From positions 106,353,587-106,417,586 of the forward strand of contig NC_080164.1 in assembly GCF_950295315.1 (NCBI RefSeq): a DNA stretch of 64,000 nucleotides, read 5' to 3'. The first letter of the stretch is position 1, and each line of letters starts with the position of its first letter. The DNA is from Erinaceus europaeus (Eukaryota; Chordata; Mammalia; Eulipotyphla; Erinaceidae). The notes under the pieces were generated by a model. It searched no databases. It saw only the letters and a list, made by a program, of their open reading frames with translations, and was not told the origin of the DNA. The translations under genes were made by a program, and so were the position numbers. Of the stretch, positions 33,241-43,559 are shown in pieces.

Positions 33241-33553
33241 TGTTGTTAAAGTTCGGGGCTCTAGTAGGCTGGGCTAGCTTCGTGGCGGTAAACAGAGACT
33301 CAGGGATACATGGCTGGGCCGGGAAACTGTGTTTCTTTATGCACAAACAACGATTCATAAACTAACCCAAACCAATCACCACACAGATCTGTCCTGCATC
33401 CTTCTCCTCCAGCCTCTGCGGCAAAAAACTCTGGAAGTCTGTAGGGGTTCCGGGGGCAGGGAGAAGGGCGCCCGCGAAACTAACAGGGGCCATACCACAA
33501 TCTCCCAGAGGTGGGGGGGGGTGAGACCAAAACCAATGTGAAGCATACAACCA
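33241..33553 (-). mobile_element. retroviral 3' LTR, class II-like
   Basis: On the minus strand this 313-bp unit starts TGG at 33,553 and ends CAACA at 33,241. It is preceded, at 33,554-33,575, by a purine tract of A/G ending in ggggg then aat, the normal polypurine tract just before a 3' LTR. A cataaag polyadenylation-type signal sits near 33,335-33,342. It is GC-rich, unlike its neighbours. The polypurine tract pattern is that of betaretrovirus-like class II elements, so that assignment is inferred. No target duplication could be identified because the 5' side is truncated. Confidence 0.75.
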
Positions 33554-33943
33554 TTCCCCCTTTTCTTTTTGGCTAAATGACCATAGTATCAGGGGTGTGG
33601 GGTGAACAGAAACCTATATCAACAGGAAGGTCTACAAGATCAAGAGAATAGGAGTCTTTGAAAGTCCCTTGGTGACTTGTTAGGATGCTCAGCAATGGTG
33701 GACAGTGGAACCCAAATAGACGACAGTCTAGTATGGCAACACCAGCAACCCTCCTCTGCAGGGACTCTGCTCTTCTCTTTTCTTTTTCCAACTAGGGCCA
33801 ACATCTAAGGATTTCCATAGCAGGAGGGGAACATGTCTGCAATGAACTAACTAGTTCTTTACTAGGGTGACTAGTGCAGGACAGCCACTACAACAGGGCA
33901 CAGAAGGGCAGAATCTACCCACCCCACATACACACATTTACTA
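33554..33943 (-). mobile_element. retroviral internal 3' remnant
   Basis: About 390 bases upstream of the LTR on the minus strand, beginning with the polypurine tract. It should come from the very 3' end of the internal region. The minus-strand open frame at 33,573-33,791 (72 codons) carries no motif I recognise, so I do not name a viral gene. The rest of the provirus is missing, cut where an L1 3' end begins. Confidence 0.55.
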
Positions 33944-34362
33944 TCATTTTATTGGGGAGAGAATGGTTAACAGTACAGGTTTTGAAATAAGGGTACAGTT
34001 TCTCATCTCCCTCTGATTGGTGTTGAAAAGTATTCTCACCCAACCTTATATTCTTCTCCACCATCATTCACCAAGCCCCAAAGTCTCCCCCAGTTCCCTC
34101 CTATTCCCTCCTTCCCTAGAGTCCTTTGCTTTGGTGCAATACACCACACTCAGTCCAAGTTTCACTTTGTGTTTCCCCTTTCTGTCCTTATTCCTTATGT
34201 TCCACTGATAAGTGAGATCATCTAGTATCTGTCCTCCTCTTTTTGGCTTATCTGACTTAATATCATTCTGCCATGCTCTATCCAAAATGAGGTAAAGGAG
34301 ATGACATTAATTGGTTTCAAGAGCTGAGTAGTCTTCTACTGTGTATATCCCATAACTTTCTT

Positions 34363-34882
34363 TTTCAAATTTTTATTGTTATTTATTTATTTAGAAATAG
34401 CCAGAAATTGGGAGTCAGGTGATAGCACAGTGGGTTAAGCGCATGTGGTGCAAAGCTCAAGAACCGGCATAAGGATCCCAGTTTGAGCCCCTGGTTCCCC
34501 ACCTGCAGGGGAGTCACTTCACAGGTGGTGAAGCAGGTCTGCAGATGTCTCTCTTTCTCTCCCACTCTCTTTGTTCCCTTCCTCTCTCCATTTTTCTCTC
34601 TTCTGTCCAACATCAAATGACAACAACAATAACTACAACAATAAAACAACAAGTGCAACAAAAAGGAATAAATAAATGAATAAAAAAATCTTCAAAAAAA
34701 AGAGAAATAGCCAGAATTGAGAGGGAAGGGAGTTATAGGAAGAGAAACAGAGAGACACCTGCAGTACCTCTTCAACACTTGTCAAGCTTTCCCACTGCAA
34801 GTGGGGACCAAGGGCTCAAACCTGGGTCCTTGTGCACAGCAACATGTGTGCTCAGCCAGGTGCAACACCAACCGGCCCCTAA
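34363..34882 (-). mobile_element. SINE-B nested in L1, with 14-bp TSD
   Basis: Tail at 34,363-34,392 and remainder at 34,720-34,880. Flanked by cccataactttctt (34,349-34,362) and cccataaatttctt (34,883-34,896), one mismatch, within the L1. The element is itself split by a SINE-A. Confidence 0.88.
34411..34702 (+). mobile_element. SINE-A nested in SINE-B, with TSD
   Basis: Complete plus-strand SINE-A (head 'gtgatagcacagtgggttaa'). Its target duplication is 'agaaatagccagaaattg' at 34,393-34,410 and the same less one a at 34,703-34,719, both parts of the SINE-B body. It is the youngest layer of a three-deep nest. Confidence 0.92.
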
Positions 34883-35174
34883 CCCATAAATTTCTTATTC
34901 ACTCATCTCTTTCCTCAGTGTGGGGTCTCGCTTATGGGCTTTTAATGGTATGTCACTGGTATTTACAGTAGGTCTGAGTTATACTTTGAGTTCAGGAAGG
35001 GTGATGCCTTCAGTCTTGTTCTTTTTACTACAAAGTTCCTTTGGTGATCTTAAATATTTTATATTTCCAGATAAACTTCTGTAACTTTGGCCCTACTCAT
35101 TTTAAGGAATATGGTGGGAGCTTGATGGGGGTGACACTAAATCTGTTTATGACTCTGGGTAGGATGGTCATTTT

Positions 35175-35713
35175 TATTAGTGATTTAATAATGATTAACA
35201 AGATTGTAAGATAAGAGGAGTATAATTCCACATAGTTCTTACCACCAGAGCTATGTGTCCCACCCCCTTTATTGGAAGCTTCCTTATTCTTTATCCCTCT
35301 TGGAGCAGGGACCAAAATTCTTTATGGGGCACAGAAGGTGGAAGGTCTGGCTTCTGTAGTTGCTTCTCCACTGGGCATGGATGTTGACAGGTTGATCAGT
35401 TCCCCTGGACTGTTTCTATCTTTCCCTAAGGGGGTAGGGCTCTGGAGAAGTGAGGTTCCAGGACACATTGGTGAGGTTGTCTCCCCAGAGATATCAGGTT
35501 GGGATCATAGTAGCCTCTGCTACTTGGTGGCTGGAAGGCTATAAGATACAAATCAGGACAAATTATTTAATAAGCAGAAACCCAAATGTAGGAATAGAGC
35601 CAAAGAAACTAGGGGTCTTCATGTAGGAAGAAACTAGGAAATCTACTTTAGGTATGCTCCAAGGGGCCCATGACTTTAGTAATTTTTGCCTCTGCCTAAT
35701 AGCCAATAGACAG
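35175..35713 (-). mobile_element. L1 3' end nested in L1 ORF2
   Basis: Long-UTR-type 3' terminus, about 540 bases, reverse complement. It interrupts L1 ORF2 between 'gtaggatggtcatttttatt' and 'cagtcattctgatgatg'. A short gtcatt(t/c)t repeat at both sides is the likely TSD. Confidence 0.85.
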
Positions 35714-36055
35714 TCATTCTGATGATGTTAATTCATCCAATCCATGAGCACAGGCATATCTTTCTATTTATTTGTATCTCCATTTCCTAGAAGAGTGACT
35801 CATAATTTCCAGTGTATAAGTCTTTTGCCTCTTTTGTTAAGTTTATTCACACGTGCTTGACTGATTTTGCTGCTACAGGAAAAGGAGATTGGTTTCTGAA
35901 TTTCTTCTTTATTTAATTTAGTCTTTATTAGAGCACTGCCACTGATATTTGTATATTGATTTTGCCACCTGCCACCCTATTGTATTGCTTAATAATTTCC
36001 TGGAATCTTCTGAAAAATTCTTTTGGATTTTCATGAAGGAGATTTAGTTGTTCTC

Positions 36056-36524
36056 ACTGGTAAGATGGATGCAAATGTGAACCTCCATATACTAGAGGAG
36101 CACAGGACCGCCACAATGGTGAGGGGCCCAGCAACAGGTACCTCCCTATCCTTAGCAGCTTCTCTAAAACCCTAGGGCAACTGTGCAGAAAACAGATTTC
36201 CTCTGTCAGGATCATCCCTGGGCTAGTGCCCTTCAGGAAGCACAAATTAAAACAATAATTCAAACATCACAGATATGGAGGGAACCGAGAGTTGAAAATT
36301 AGCAAAGTTCCCAGAAAATCTCCTAGCTGTTCTTTGCATAATTTTCTTTATCTTCAACATTTTATGAAATGGATCAAAGGTTTGATTAGGGCAGTAGATG
36401 AAGGAAGCTTCAGAGAGAAATTCATCAAACTGCTACAGTCACTCAATCCTGTTAGAAATGCAGTTGCTTGGTACACAAGCAGAAAGGAAATCTGTACCTA
36501 CTAAAAACAGAATTTTAGGATCTG
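36056..36524. other. unassigned DNA
   Basis: No element recognised with confidence. Confidence 0.4.
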
Positions 36525-36655
36525 GGGAAGTGAGTCAGTGATGAAGTGCAGGACTTACGTGTGTGAGATCCCAGGTTAAATACCTGGCATAACATATGCC
36601 AGAGGGATTCTCTGGTTCTCCTTATTCTCTCCCACTAGTAAAATAACAAATCTTG
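36525..36655 (+). mobile_element. SINE-C
   Basis: Head 'gggaagtgagtcagtgatga', 'gatcccaggttaaatacctg' B-box region, short C/T body and 'agtaaaataacaaatc' tail. Confidence 0.75.
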
Positions 36656-36656
36656 G

Positions 36657-37106
36657 ATCATTGAGATGGTTTAGTGTGTTAGAGCACAAACTTTCATGCC
36701 TGGAACCCCACATGTCCCAGGCTAAATTTTCCATACCACTGAGCTCAGGGGTCTCTTACCCCCCCAGCTCCCCACCACCTTCCCTCCAGAGTTATCACTG
36801 TGACTCAGTGCCAGCACTATGAATCCGCAGCTCCTGGCCATTTTATTTAATAAAACAGAGAAAAATTGAGAGAGAAGGGGGAAGGCAGAGATGGAGAGAG
36901 ACAGAGAGACACCTACAGACCTGCTTTGCTGCTTGTGAAGTTTCTCCCTTGCAGGTGAGGAGCCAGGGGCTTCAACCTAACCTTTGCACTAGTGCTTGCG
37001 CTTAGTACTATGTGCACTTTAATGGATGTGCCACTGTCAAGTCCTGATTTCTCTTGCTCTCTGTCTCTCTTATAAAATACACAAATAAAGAATTGAAAAT
37101 CTCCTT
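36657..37106 (+). mobile_element. SINE-C split by a SINE-A
   Basis: Head to body at 36,657-36,760 ('gagatggtttagtgtgttag') and tail at 37,046-37,106 ('tctcttgctctctgtctctc', 'aaatacacaaataaag'), with a minus-strand SINE-A between. Confidence 0.7.
36765..37045 (-). mobile_element. SINE-A nested in SINE-C
   Basis: Distal block 'cctccagagttatcactgtg', GA-rich body, 'agacctgctttgctgcttgt', reversed head ending 'gtgccactgtcaagtcc'. No CAA region. Confidence 0.8.
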
Positions 37107-37123
37107 AAAAATAAATAATAAGG

Positions 37124-37494
37124 GGGTCAGGCGGTAGCACAGTGGGTTAAGCGCATGTGGCGCAAAGCGCAGGGACCGGCGTAAGGATCCCGGTTCGAGC
37201 CCCCGGCTCCCCACCTGCAGGGGAGTCGCTTCACAGGCGGTGTCTATCTTTCTCTCCCCTTCTCTGTCTTCCCCTCCTCTCTCCATTTCTCTCTGTCCTA
37301 TCCAACAACGAATTGCGTCAACAAGGGCAATAATAATAACCACAACGAAGCTACAGGGGCAACAAAAGGGGGAAAAAAATGGCCTCCAGGAGCGGAGGAT
37401 TCATGGTGCAGGCACCGAGCCCAGCAATAACCCTGGAGGAGGAAAAATAAATAAATAAATAAATAAATATAAATAAAATAAAATAAATAAATAA
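37124..37494 (+). mobile_element. SINE-A, long form, near consensus
   Basis: Well-preserved head including the B-box 'ggttcgagccc' at about 37,193, C/T body, CAA/AAT stretch, distal block and (AAAT)n tail. About 20 bases of the central 'gaagcaggtctgcagg' region are deleted between short ggt repeats. The intact A/B boxes and full distal block make it the best representative of the long form. Confidence 0.95.
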
Positions 37495-37499
37495 CAAAT

Positions 37500-37797
37500 C
37501 TGTCGGGTGGTAAGCAGCGGGTTAAGCATATGTGATATGAAGCTCAAGGACCGGTTTAAGGATCCTGGTTCAAGCCCCCAGCTCCCCACCTGAAGGAGAG
37601 TTGCTTCAAAGGCGGTGAAGCAGGTCTGCAGGTGTCTACCTTTCTCTCCCCCTCTCTGTCATCCCCTCCTCTCTCCATTTCTCTCTGTCCTATCCAACAA
37701 TGATGACATCAATAACAACAACAATCATAACTACAACAACAATAAAAAACAAGGGCAACAAAAGGGTAAATAAATAAAACTTAAAAATATATAAATA
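37500..37797 (+). mobile_element. SINE-A
   Basis: Follows the previous SINE directly. Head 'gtcgggtggtaagcagcggg', complete central segment, CAA/AAC stretch, AAAT tail. No distal block. Confidence 0.92.
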
Positions 37798-37805
37798 AAT
37801 AAAAA

Positions 37806-38085
37806 TCTGAGGCTGAAAGACAGTGCTTGTAGTAGAGTGCACACATTACCATGTGCAAGGAGGCAAATTCAAGTCCTGGTCCACCACAAGAGAATACAAA
37901 GAAGCTCTGTGAGTGATGGAGCATGCAGTGGTATCTATTTATCTCCCTTTCTGTTTCTTATTCTTTATCTAAGAAGAGAAAGAAGCAAAGAAAGCAAAAA
38001 TCCATTTGGGAGTGATGAAATGCGGTGGGTTCAGAGTCCCAGTAACAACCCTGGTGGCAGGAAATGTAAATAAACTAAATATAAG
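37806..38085 (+). mobile_element. SINE-B/C-like with distal block
   Basis: Head 'ggctgaaagacagtgcttgt', 'attcaagtcctggtcc', C/T body, A/G-rich stretch and a distal 'agtaacaaccctggtggc' block. Third of three SINEs in head-to-tail order. Confidence 0.75.
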
Positions 38086-38335
38086 GAAGTAAAAATAGAG
38101 TAATGGTGCTGATGTAAAAGAAGAATTGATACCATAAACTGCAGCATGGCTCCTTGCTCACCCAAGTTCCCCAAGCATGACAGATATTTCTATAAGCAGG
38201 TGAGTTCCTATCAGACATCAATGCAACTTGCACATTTCTATATAATGTTCACATTGACTTTAGACTTATAATTGAGATGACTTGCATTGAAATAGCAAAC
38301 ATTCCTTCTGAGTCACACCATGAACTTGGCTCAAG
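38086..38335. other. unassigned DNA
   Basis: Nothing recognised. Confidence 0.35.
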
Positions 38336-38700
38336 GGTGAACAAGATCAAGTCTTCCTCTTTAAGAAAGCCTAGAATGTTCCTAGCTATGATCATGGAAT
38401 ACAAGCTGAGAACTACAGGGATAGCAGAGGTTACACAGTCTCCTATCCTGAATATGGGCCCCATAATAGATTGATGGGGTTTACAGTTTGTGGTATTCAT
38501 ATCCTTTCCCCATGTTTGGGAGCAACTTTCTTCCCCATCCAGCTTTCTAGTTTTATATCCAACTCTGGCACCACCTGCATGTTAGCTGTCCCACTCAGAC
38601 AAAAACTAGTAAACCCATGGTCCCCTTGGAATATGCCTAAAATAGACCTACTAGTGTTTTCCACAATGGAGACCCCAAATCTTATTCTTAATTTTAGGTT
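38336..38700 (+). mobile_element. L1 3' UTR internal fragment
   Basis: About 360 bases of the long UTR ('gcctagaatgttcctagcta' to 'cttattcttaattttaggtt'). It stops where the ORF2-containing copy begins. I did not find its continuation. Confidence 0.8.
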
Positions 38701-41700
38701 TTTGATATGTATGTAAACCTATGTTCATAGCAGTACAATTCATAATAGCTAAAACCTGGAAGCAACCCAGATGCCCAACAGCAGGTGGATGACTGAGAAA
38801 GCTGTGGTATATTTACACAATGGAATACTATGTAGCTATTAAGAACAATGAACCCACCTTCTCTGACCCATCTTGGACAGAGTTAGAAGGAATTATGTTA
38901 AGTGAGCTAAGTCAGAAAGACAAAGATGAGTATGGGATGATCCTACTCATAAACAGAAGTTGAGAAAGAAGAACAGAAAGGGAAACTCAAAGCATGATCT
39001 AACTGACTTTGGAGTGTAACATCAGAGTAAAAATCAGCTTTACTGGGGGTTGGAAGGGATAATATGGGATGGGACACAGTCTTTTGGTGGTGGGAATGGT
39101 GTTTATGTATCCTCCTATTAACTTTTAGCCATACAAATCACCATTTAATTAATATGAGAGGGGATAAATTGATTGAATGTCTCAGACTTTTTAACACACA
39201 GACAATAGGCTGAGTCTTTGAAAGTTTTAATCTCTCTAAAAGCTTAAACCAGGAGAGCAAAAGCAACTAGTGGTGTTACTTTATAAAATAAAGATATATA
39301 TATCATCAAAGAACAACTTATGGTGAGATTATGTATGATACAGAAAATCCTGACAATTGGATTTTCAAAGTCAACCCAATTGCCAAAAAATTTGATTATA
39401 GCAATAGCTATCTATTGCCTTCTTAAACCCTAAGACAGTAAGAACCTCCCTCTTCCTCTATAAAGCCCAAATTTCCCCCAGTCCTGGAACTCTAGGGTGG
39501 GGCTCACTTCCCTGCATGCTTCTCTCAGTTCATACCAACTGATATTGCATCTGCTGATCCCAACATACTCAATGCAATGAGTATCATCGCAGCATGCTTC
39601 ACTTAGGAATGTGTCTAGAGATGTCAGTTGTGGAATGTCATTACTTGCGTGAGATCTTTCCTTTCTCATAGGACTCCTTAATCCCATTTTGTGCAGTCCA
39701 CTTCTTAACAAAGCCTCAGAAACCTAGATATAGACCAGGTCCCAAGAAATAGGGCATATGAACCCATGCATCCATAAATTAGGGGAAAATATATACCTTA
39801 AAGCAAAAGTGCACAATACTTTGCAGTAAGTCAATAAATGAAGCAAGAAAGTAGAAAGACCAAAAAAGACATCTTAAAGTACCTAGTGAAATAGTATCTA
39901 CTTAAACCTAGTTACGCTCATCACCTACTTCCTATCACACTTGCCTCAGTCACTCCAAAGCTAACCTTATCAAAGTAAGGACTACAAAAGCTGAATAAGT
40001 GCAAGAGACTGGCATACTTTAATGATGATGATTTAGTCACTATCATGCCACTCCATCAGCTGGGGCCTAGTTGGGGAGACCTGAGATTACCAAACAGACA
40101 CAATGGCCTTAGACCTTAAATATATCCCTCTTTCCATTATCACTAGTCATCTCTATCAGGAACAACATAATAGACCCCTTTAGAGGACTCCCATAGGACC
40201 TTGCCCTCAATGTGGATCAACAGTGGTAGAGAATGTTTGTGGGAAAATTGTGAGACATGGTTGAGCATGGTGTGGGACCTCCTATTGAAAAGTGGGAGCC
40301 TGAATGGCACAACCATTCTGCCAGTCTCTCTCTACTTGAAATTGAACATGGAAGAAAATGACCACCAGGGAAAAGTTCCCTCTGTCAGTCTATCTGCCTC
40401 ACAAAAGACTCTGTATGCAGCCCATTTCCTTATTCTCAAAACAGTTGATTCATTTACTCAGAAGTTAATAGAAGTCCATCTTCTCTGATCATATACAGCT
40501 CATACATCATTGTTCTGCTCTGTCAAACTATAACCAGGGACATCCTCTTTACTTCTCCACAGACTCTGCACCTTCTAATCCTACATGATCTATTTCTTCT
40601 CTTAAGGCTCTTCTCTGTCTGCTAGTTAATGATAACCCTATTTCCTTCATTCCTTTGATCAGCTAAACCCTTTGTTCAACATTTACTAGGGATGCTCTGA
40701 CATTTTCTCAACCCCTTATTTCTCTTTGTCCCTTTTCTCCAAAACCATATATGAAATGGATAACTTACTTCCTCCTACAACCCCTTATAAACCTTACTTT
40801 GATGTTCAATAAACCTGGGTCTTCTCTTGCCAGCATCAAGCATAGAGACCTGTACAGCTCACTCCTACTGCCCCAGAACATTATTTCTGGGCCCTCGCAT
40901 CTGGTGCGCAACAGAGCAGGTAAGCCAGGAGTTTGTGTCCAGGAAGAGGCCTCTCCACCATGATAAAGTCCGACAAATGTTCCATCCTCTGAAGGGGGGT
41001 TGAATAACATAATCTATCTACCACCTGAAGAAGATGGGTCCTGAAATTGGTGTAACTCAGAATGTTCCTACTGATGTTCACAGAATACAAGTTCGGACCT
41101 ACAGACATGTAGAGGTTACAGAGGCTCGTATGCTGAATATGGGCCCCAGATCAAATTGAAGGGGTTTACAGTCAAAAATATTTATACACTTTTCCCATAT
41201 TTGGGAGCTACTCTTTCCTCTGATTTAGCTTTCTAGCCCCTTTTCCAACCATAACATTATCTCCCCAGAAAATAACCTGGGTCCAACTGCATATCAAATG
41301 GCAGGCTCAGGCTTTTAAAAACTAAGAAAATCATGGGCCCTTTGGAATATACTCAAAATAGACCTACTAGCTATTTCCAAAATGGATACCCCAAATCTTC
41401 ATCTGCACTAATCCAGCCTTTAGGTTCATGATTAATCAACAATTTATATGGCTTTATATGTTAACTCTTTTTCAGCCACCAGGTTCTAGATCCTACCATG
41501 ATGCCAACCAGACTTCCCTGGACAGATGACCCCACCAATGTGTCCTGGAGCCCTGCTTCCCTAGAGCCCTACCCCACTAGGGAAAAAGAGGCAGGCTGGG
41601 AGTATGGATTGACCTGTCAATGCTCGTGTTCAGTGGGGAAGCAATTATAGAAGCCATACCTTCACCTTCTGCACGCCATAATGATGCTGTGTCTATACTC

Positions 41701-41828
41701 CCAAGGATTTAAATAATTTGAAAGCTAACAATGTAGGGGATGAGATACAGAGTTCTGGTGGTGGGAATTGTACCCCTCTTATCCTATGGTCATCAGTGTT
41801 TCCATTTTATAAATAAATACATTAAAAT
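38701..41828 (+). mobile_element. L1 with ORF2 end and a 2.9-kb 3' UTR
   Basis: 5'-truncated L1 that starts in the ORF2 C-terminal region (codes LWYIYTMEYY-like, then LEGIMLSELSQKDKDEYG and LINRS). Its ORF2 stop is tga at 38,961-38,963. Everything from there to the A-rich end at about 41,828 is 3' UTR, about 2,865 bases, against the 0.5-0.7 kb usual in mammalian L1. The same UTR order is seen uninterrupted in the copies at 47.5-50.1 kb and (partly) 25.4-27.1 kb, so it is not an assembly of separate fragments. Confidence 0.88.
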
Positions 41829-42595
41829 AATTAGAAAGTATTTATTATGTTTAACAAATCCTAAACTGCTGGGCATCTAAATTGCCATTTAATTGTATTA
41901 CATGATGCTTTAATAAGCATCTTCATAAATTTTTCACAAATCATAATAATTTTCATAGCATAAATTTTAGAAACAGAATCTGTGCATAAAAAAAGAGGCC
42001 TGTTACCAGGGGTTTGATATGTATCACCAAATTACAACACCCAATTTGCAACTGATTATAAGATATAGTATTTCCAAGTCCTTTTTCAGTACTTGAAAAA
42101 TAGTATGGCATCCCTTTTATTATTTTAGGTGAAAAATGATTTTCATCTGTTTAATGATCATTTGCTTTAAAAGTCTACTTCATTTCCATTTTTTTCCATC
42201 TCCAATATTCATGAGTTTTTTATCTTTATTACCATACAAAATAGTATTATATTTAGTGTAGTTTGTGACATCTCACATTTTAGTTTCTTTTATTCTTTCA
42301 CTGATCAATTTTTATGTAGCAAATTTTAGCATGCATTCACTGCCTGGTGTTGGCCTCTGCTAAGTATCAATAGTTTATTTAAGAGGGAAACAGAGGGGAG
42401 TACTAGAAATAGGGGGGGAGATAAAACATATACATTTGATAGGAGCATTGTCATTCAACAAAACTGATATTCTCTCTGTCCTCTGGACCTCAAAGGCTTC
42501 TTAAATATTTTATTGTGTTATCATTATCATTATTATCATTACTTTTTACCATCTTATTTATCCCTGGGGCTTTGAGTCTGTATAAATATACTGTT
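41829..42595. other. unassigned AT-rich DNA
   Basis: No element recognised. Confidence 0.4.
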
Positions 42596-42805
42596 CCAAG
42601 GGGACTCTCTTCCTTTTTTGGGGGGGAGAGCAGAAGAGAAAAATAGAGATGGAGAGAGAGATGGGCAGATACCATAGCACTGTCCACTGCTTTTGAAGCT
42701 CCCCCAAGCAGGTGTTCTCCATATGGTGGCCAAGGACACAAACCCAGGTCTTCCCACAAAGCAAAGTAGGTGCTCTAGTTAGAGGGAAAGGGGTAATCTG
42801 GTGTC
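42596..42805 (-). mobile_element. SINE, diverged
   Basis: GA-rich body, 'ccactgcttttgaagctccc', reversed B-box 'acacaaacccaggtctt' and a degenerate reversed head 'gtgctctagttagagg'. Confidence 0.65.
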
Positions 42806-42896
42806 TCTTCTTACTGACATCACATTTAAGAGAGTGTTAGGGTAGTCTTAAACTGTAAAATAAAACAAAACAATAGATGATCAGAAATATCTCATA

Positions 42897-43118
42897 TTTG
42901 GGTAGAGCTCAAACAGTAACATGCCTGGGTACCACTTGGGAGCAATTTAGCAATGAGGGAAGCTTGGTGAATAGTGGAAAGGTGTTATGTTTCTAGTTTC
43001 TAGCCTCTCTACTTCCTATCTATCTCTATCTATCTATCTATCTATCTATCCATCATCTACCTATCTCTATCTGTACCTCTGTTTCTCTCTGAACTAAAAC
43101 AAATGTTAACCTGGAAGC
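42897..43118 (+). mobile_element. SINE-C with (CTAT)n
   Basis: Diverged head 'gggtagagctcaaacagtaa', C/T body that contains a (CTAT)n tract (43,015-43,070) and an A-rich end. Confidence 0.55.
43015..43070. repeat. (CTAT)n microsatellite
   Basis: CTAT units with CATC and CTCT interruptions. Confidence 0.9.
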
Positions 43119-43177
43119 AGCAGAATGGTTCACAATGCACCACAGGTGGTGCAAAAATAATTAAGTACATATTATTA

Positions 43178-43448
43178 TCATTATTTTGCCATCAGAGTTA
43201 TCACTGGGTCTCAGAGCCTGTAACACAGCTCCAGTGCTCCTTGTGATCATTTATTTTAAAATGTTCCAAATTTTCTTAAAGAATAAAAGGGAAATGCAGA
43301 AGGTAAGAAAAAAAGAAACACCTGCAGCACAACATTTCAGAAATTCTCCTACCTCCACCTACCCACTGCAGATGGGGACAAGGAGCTTGAACACAGATCC
43401 TCATGGATAGTAACATGTGTACTATACCAGGTGAGCCACATTGTGCTT
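43178..43448 (-). mobile_element. SINE-A, old
   Basis: Distal block 'gccatcagagttatcactgg', decayed body and 'gcttgaacacagatcctc' (reversed B-box) with a reversed head ending 'caggtgagccacattgtgc'. Confidence 0.75.
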
Positions 43449-43559
43449 TCCGTTATCTATTATTTACTAGTCTTCCCAATGCTGGGTCCAGTAAATGAGC
43501 TATAACTCTACAGTACTTAAATGAATGTCTGGCTGTGGGAAAGAATCCAGTAATCTGTG

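Larger units (their letters stand above)
33945..36055 (-). mobile_element. L1, multiply interrupted, short-UTR type
   Basis: Pieces at 33,945-34,348, 34,883-35,174 and 35,714-36,055 read in order as a minus-strand L1 from the short 3' UTR into ORF2. Complements of the MEYY-coding stretch lie near 34,330, and of the ORF2 'catcattgaagagatggag'-side sequence near 35,740. Insertions by SINE-B (itself carrying SINE-A) and by an L1 3' end divide it. No long open frame remains. Confidence 0.75.

Noticed and set aside
33573..33791. retroviral envelope or accessory gene on the minus strand
   Set aside because: The position near the 3' LTR suggests viral origin, but the 72-codon frame shows no motif I can identify, so no gene name is given.
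37124..37213. tRNA gene at the head of SINE-A copies
   Set aside because: A- and B-box-like segments exist, but the body and tail of a SINE follow and many copies are present. Spacing and stems do not fit a standard tRNA.
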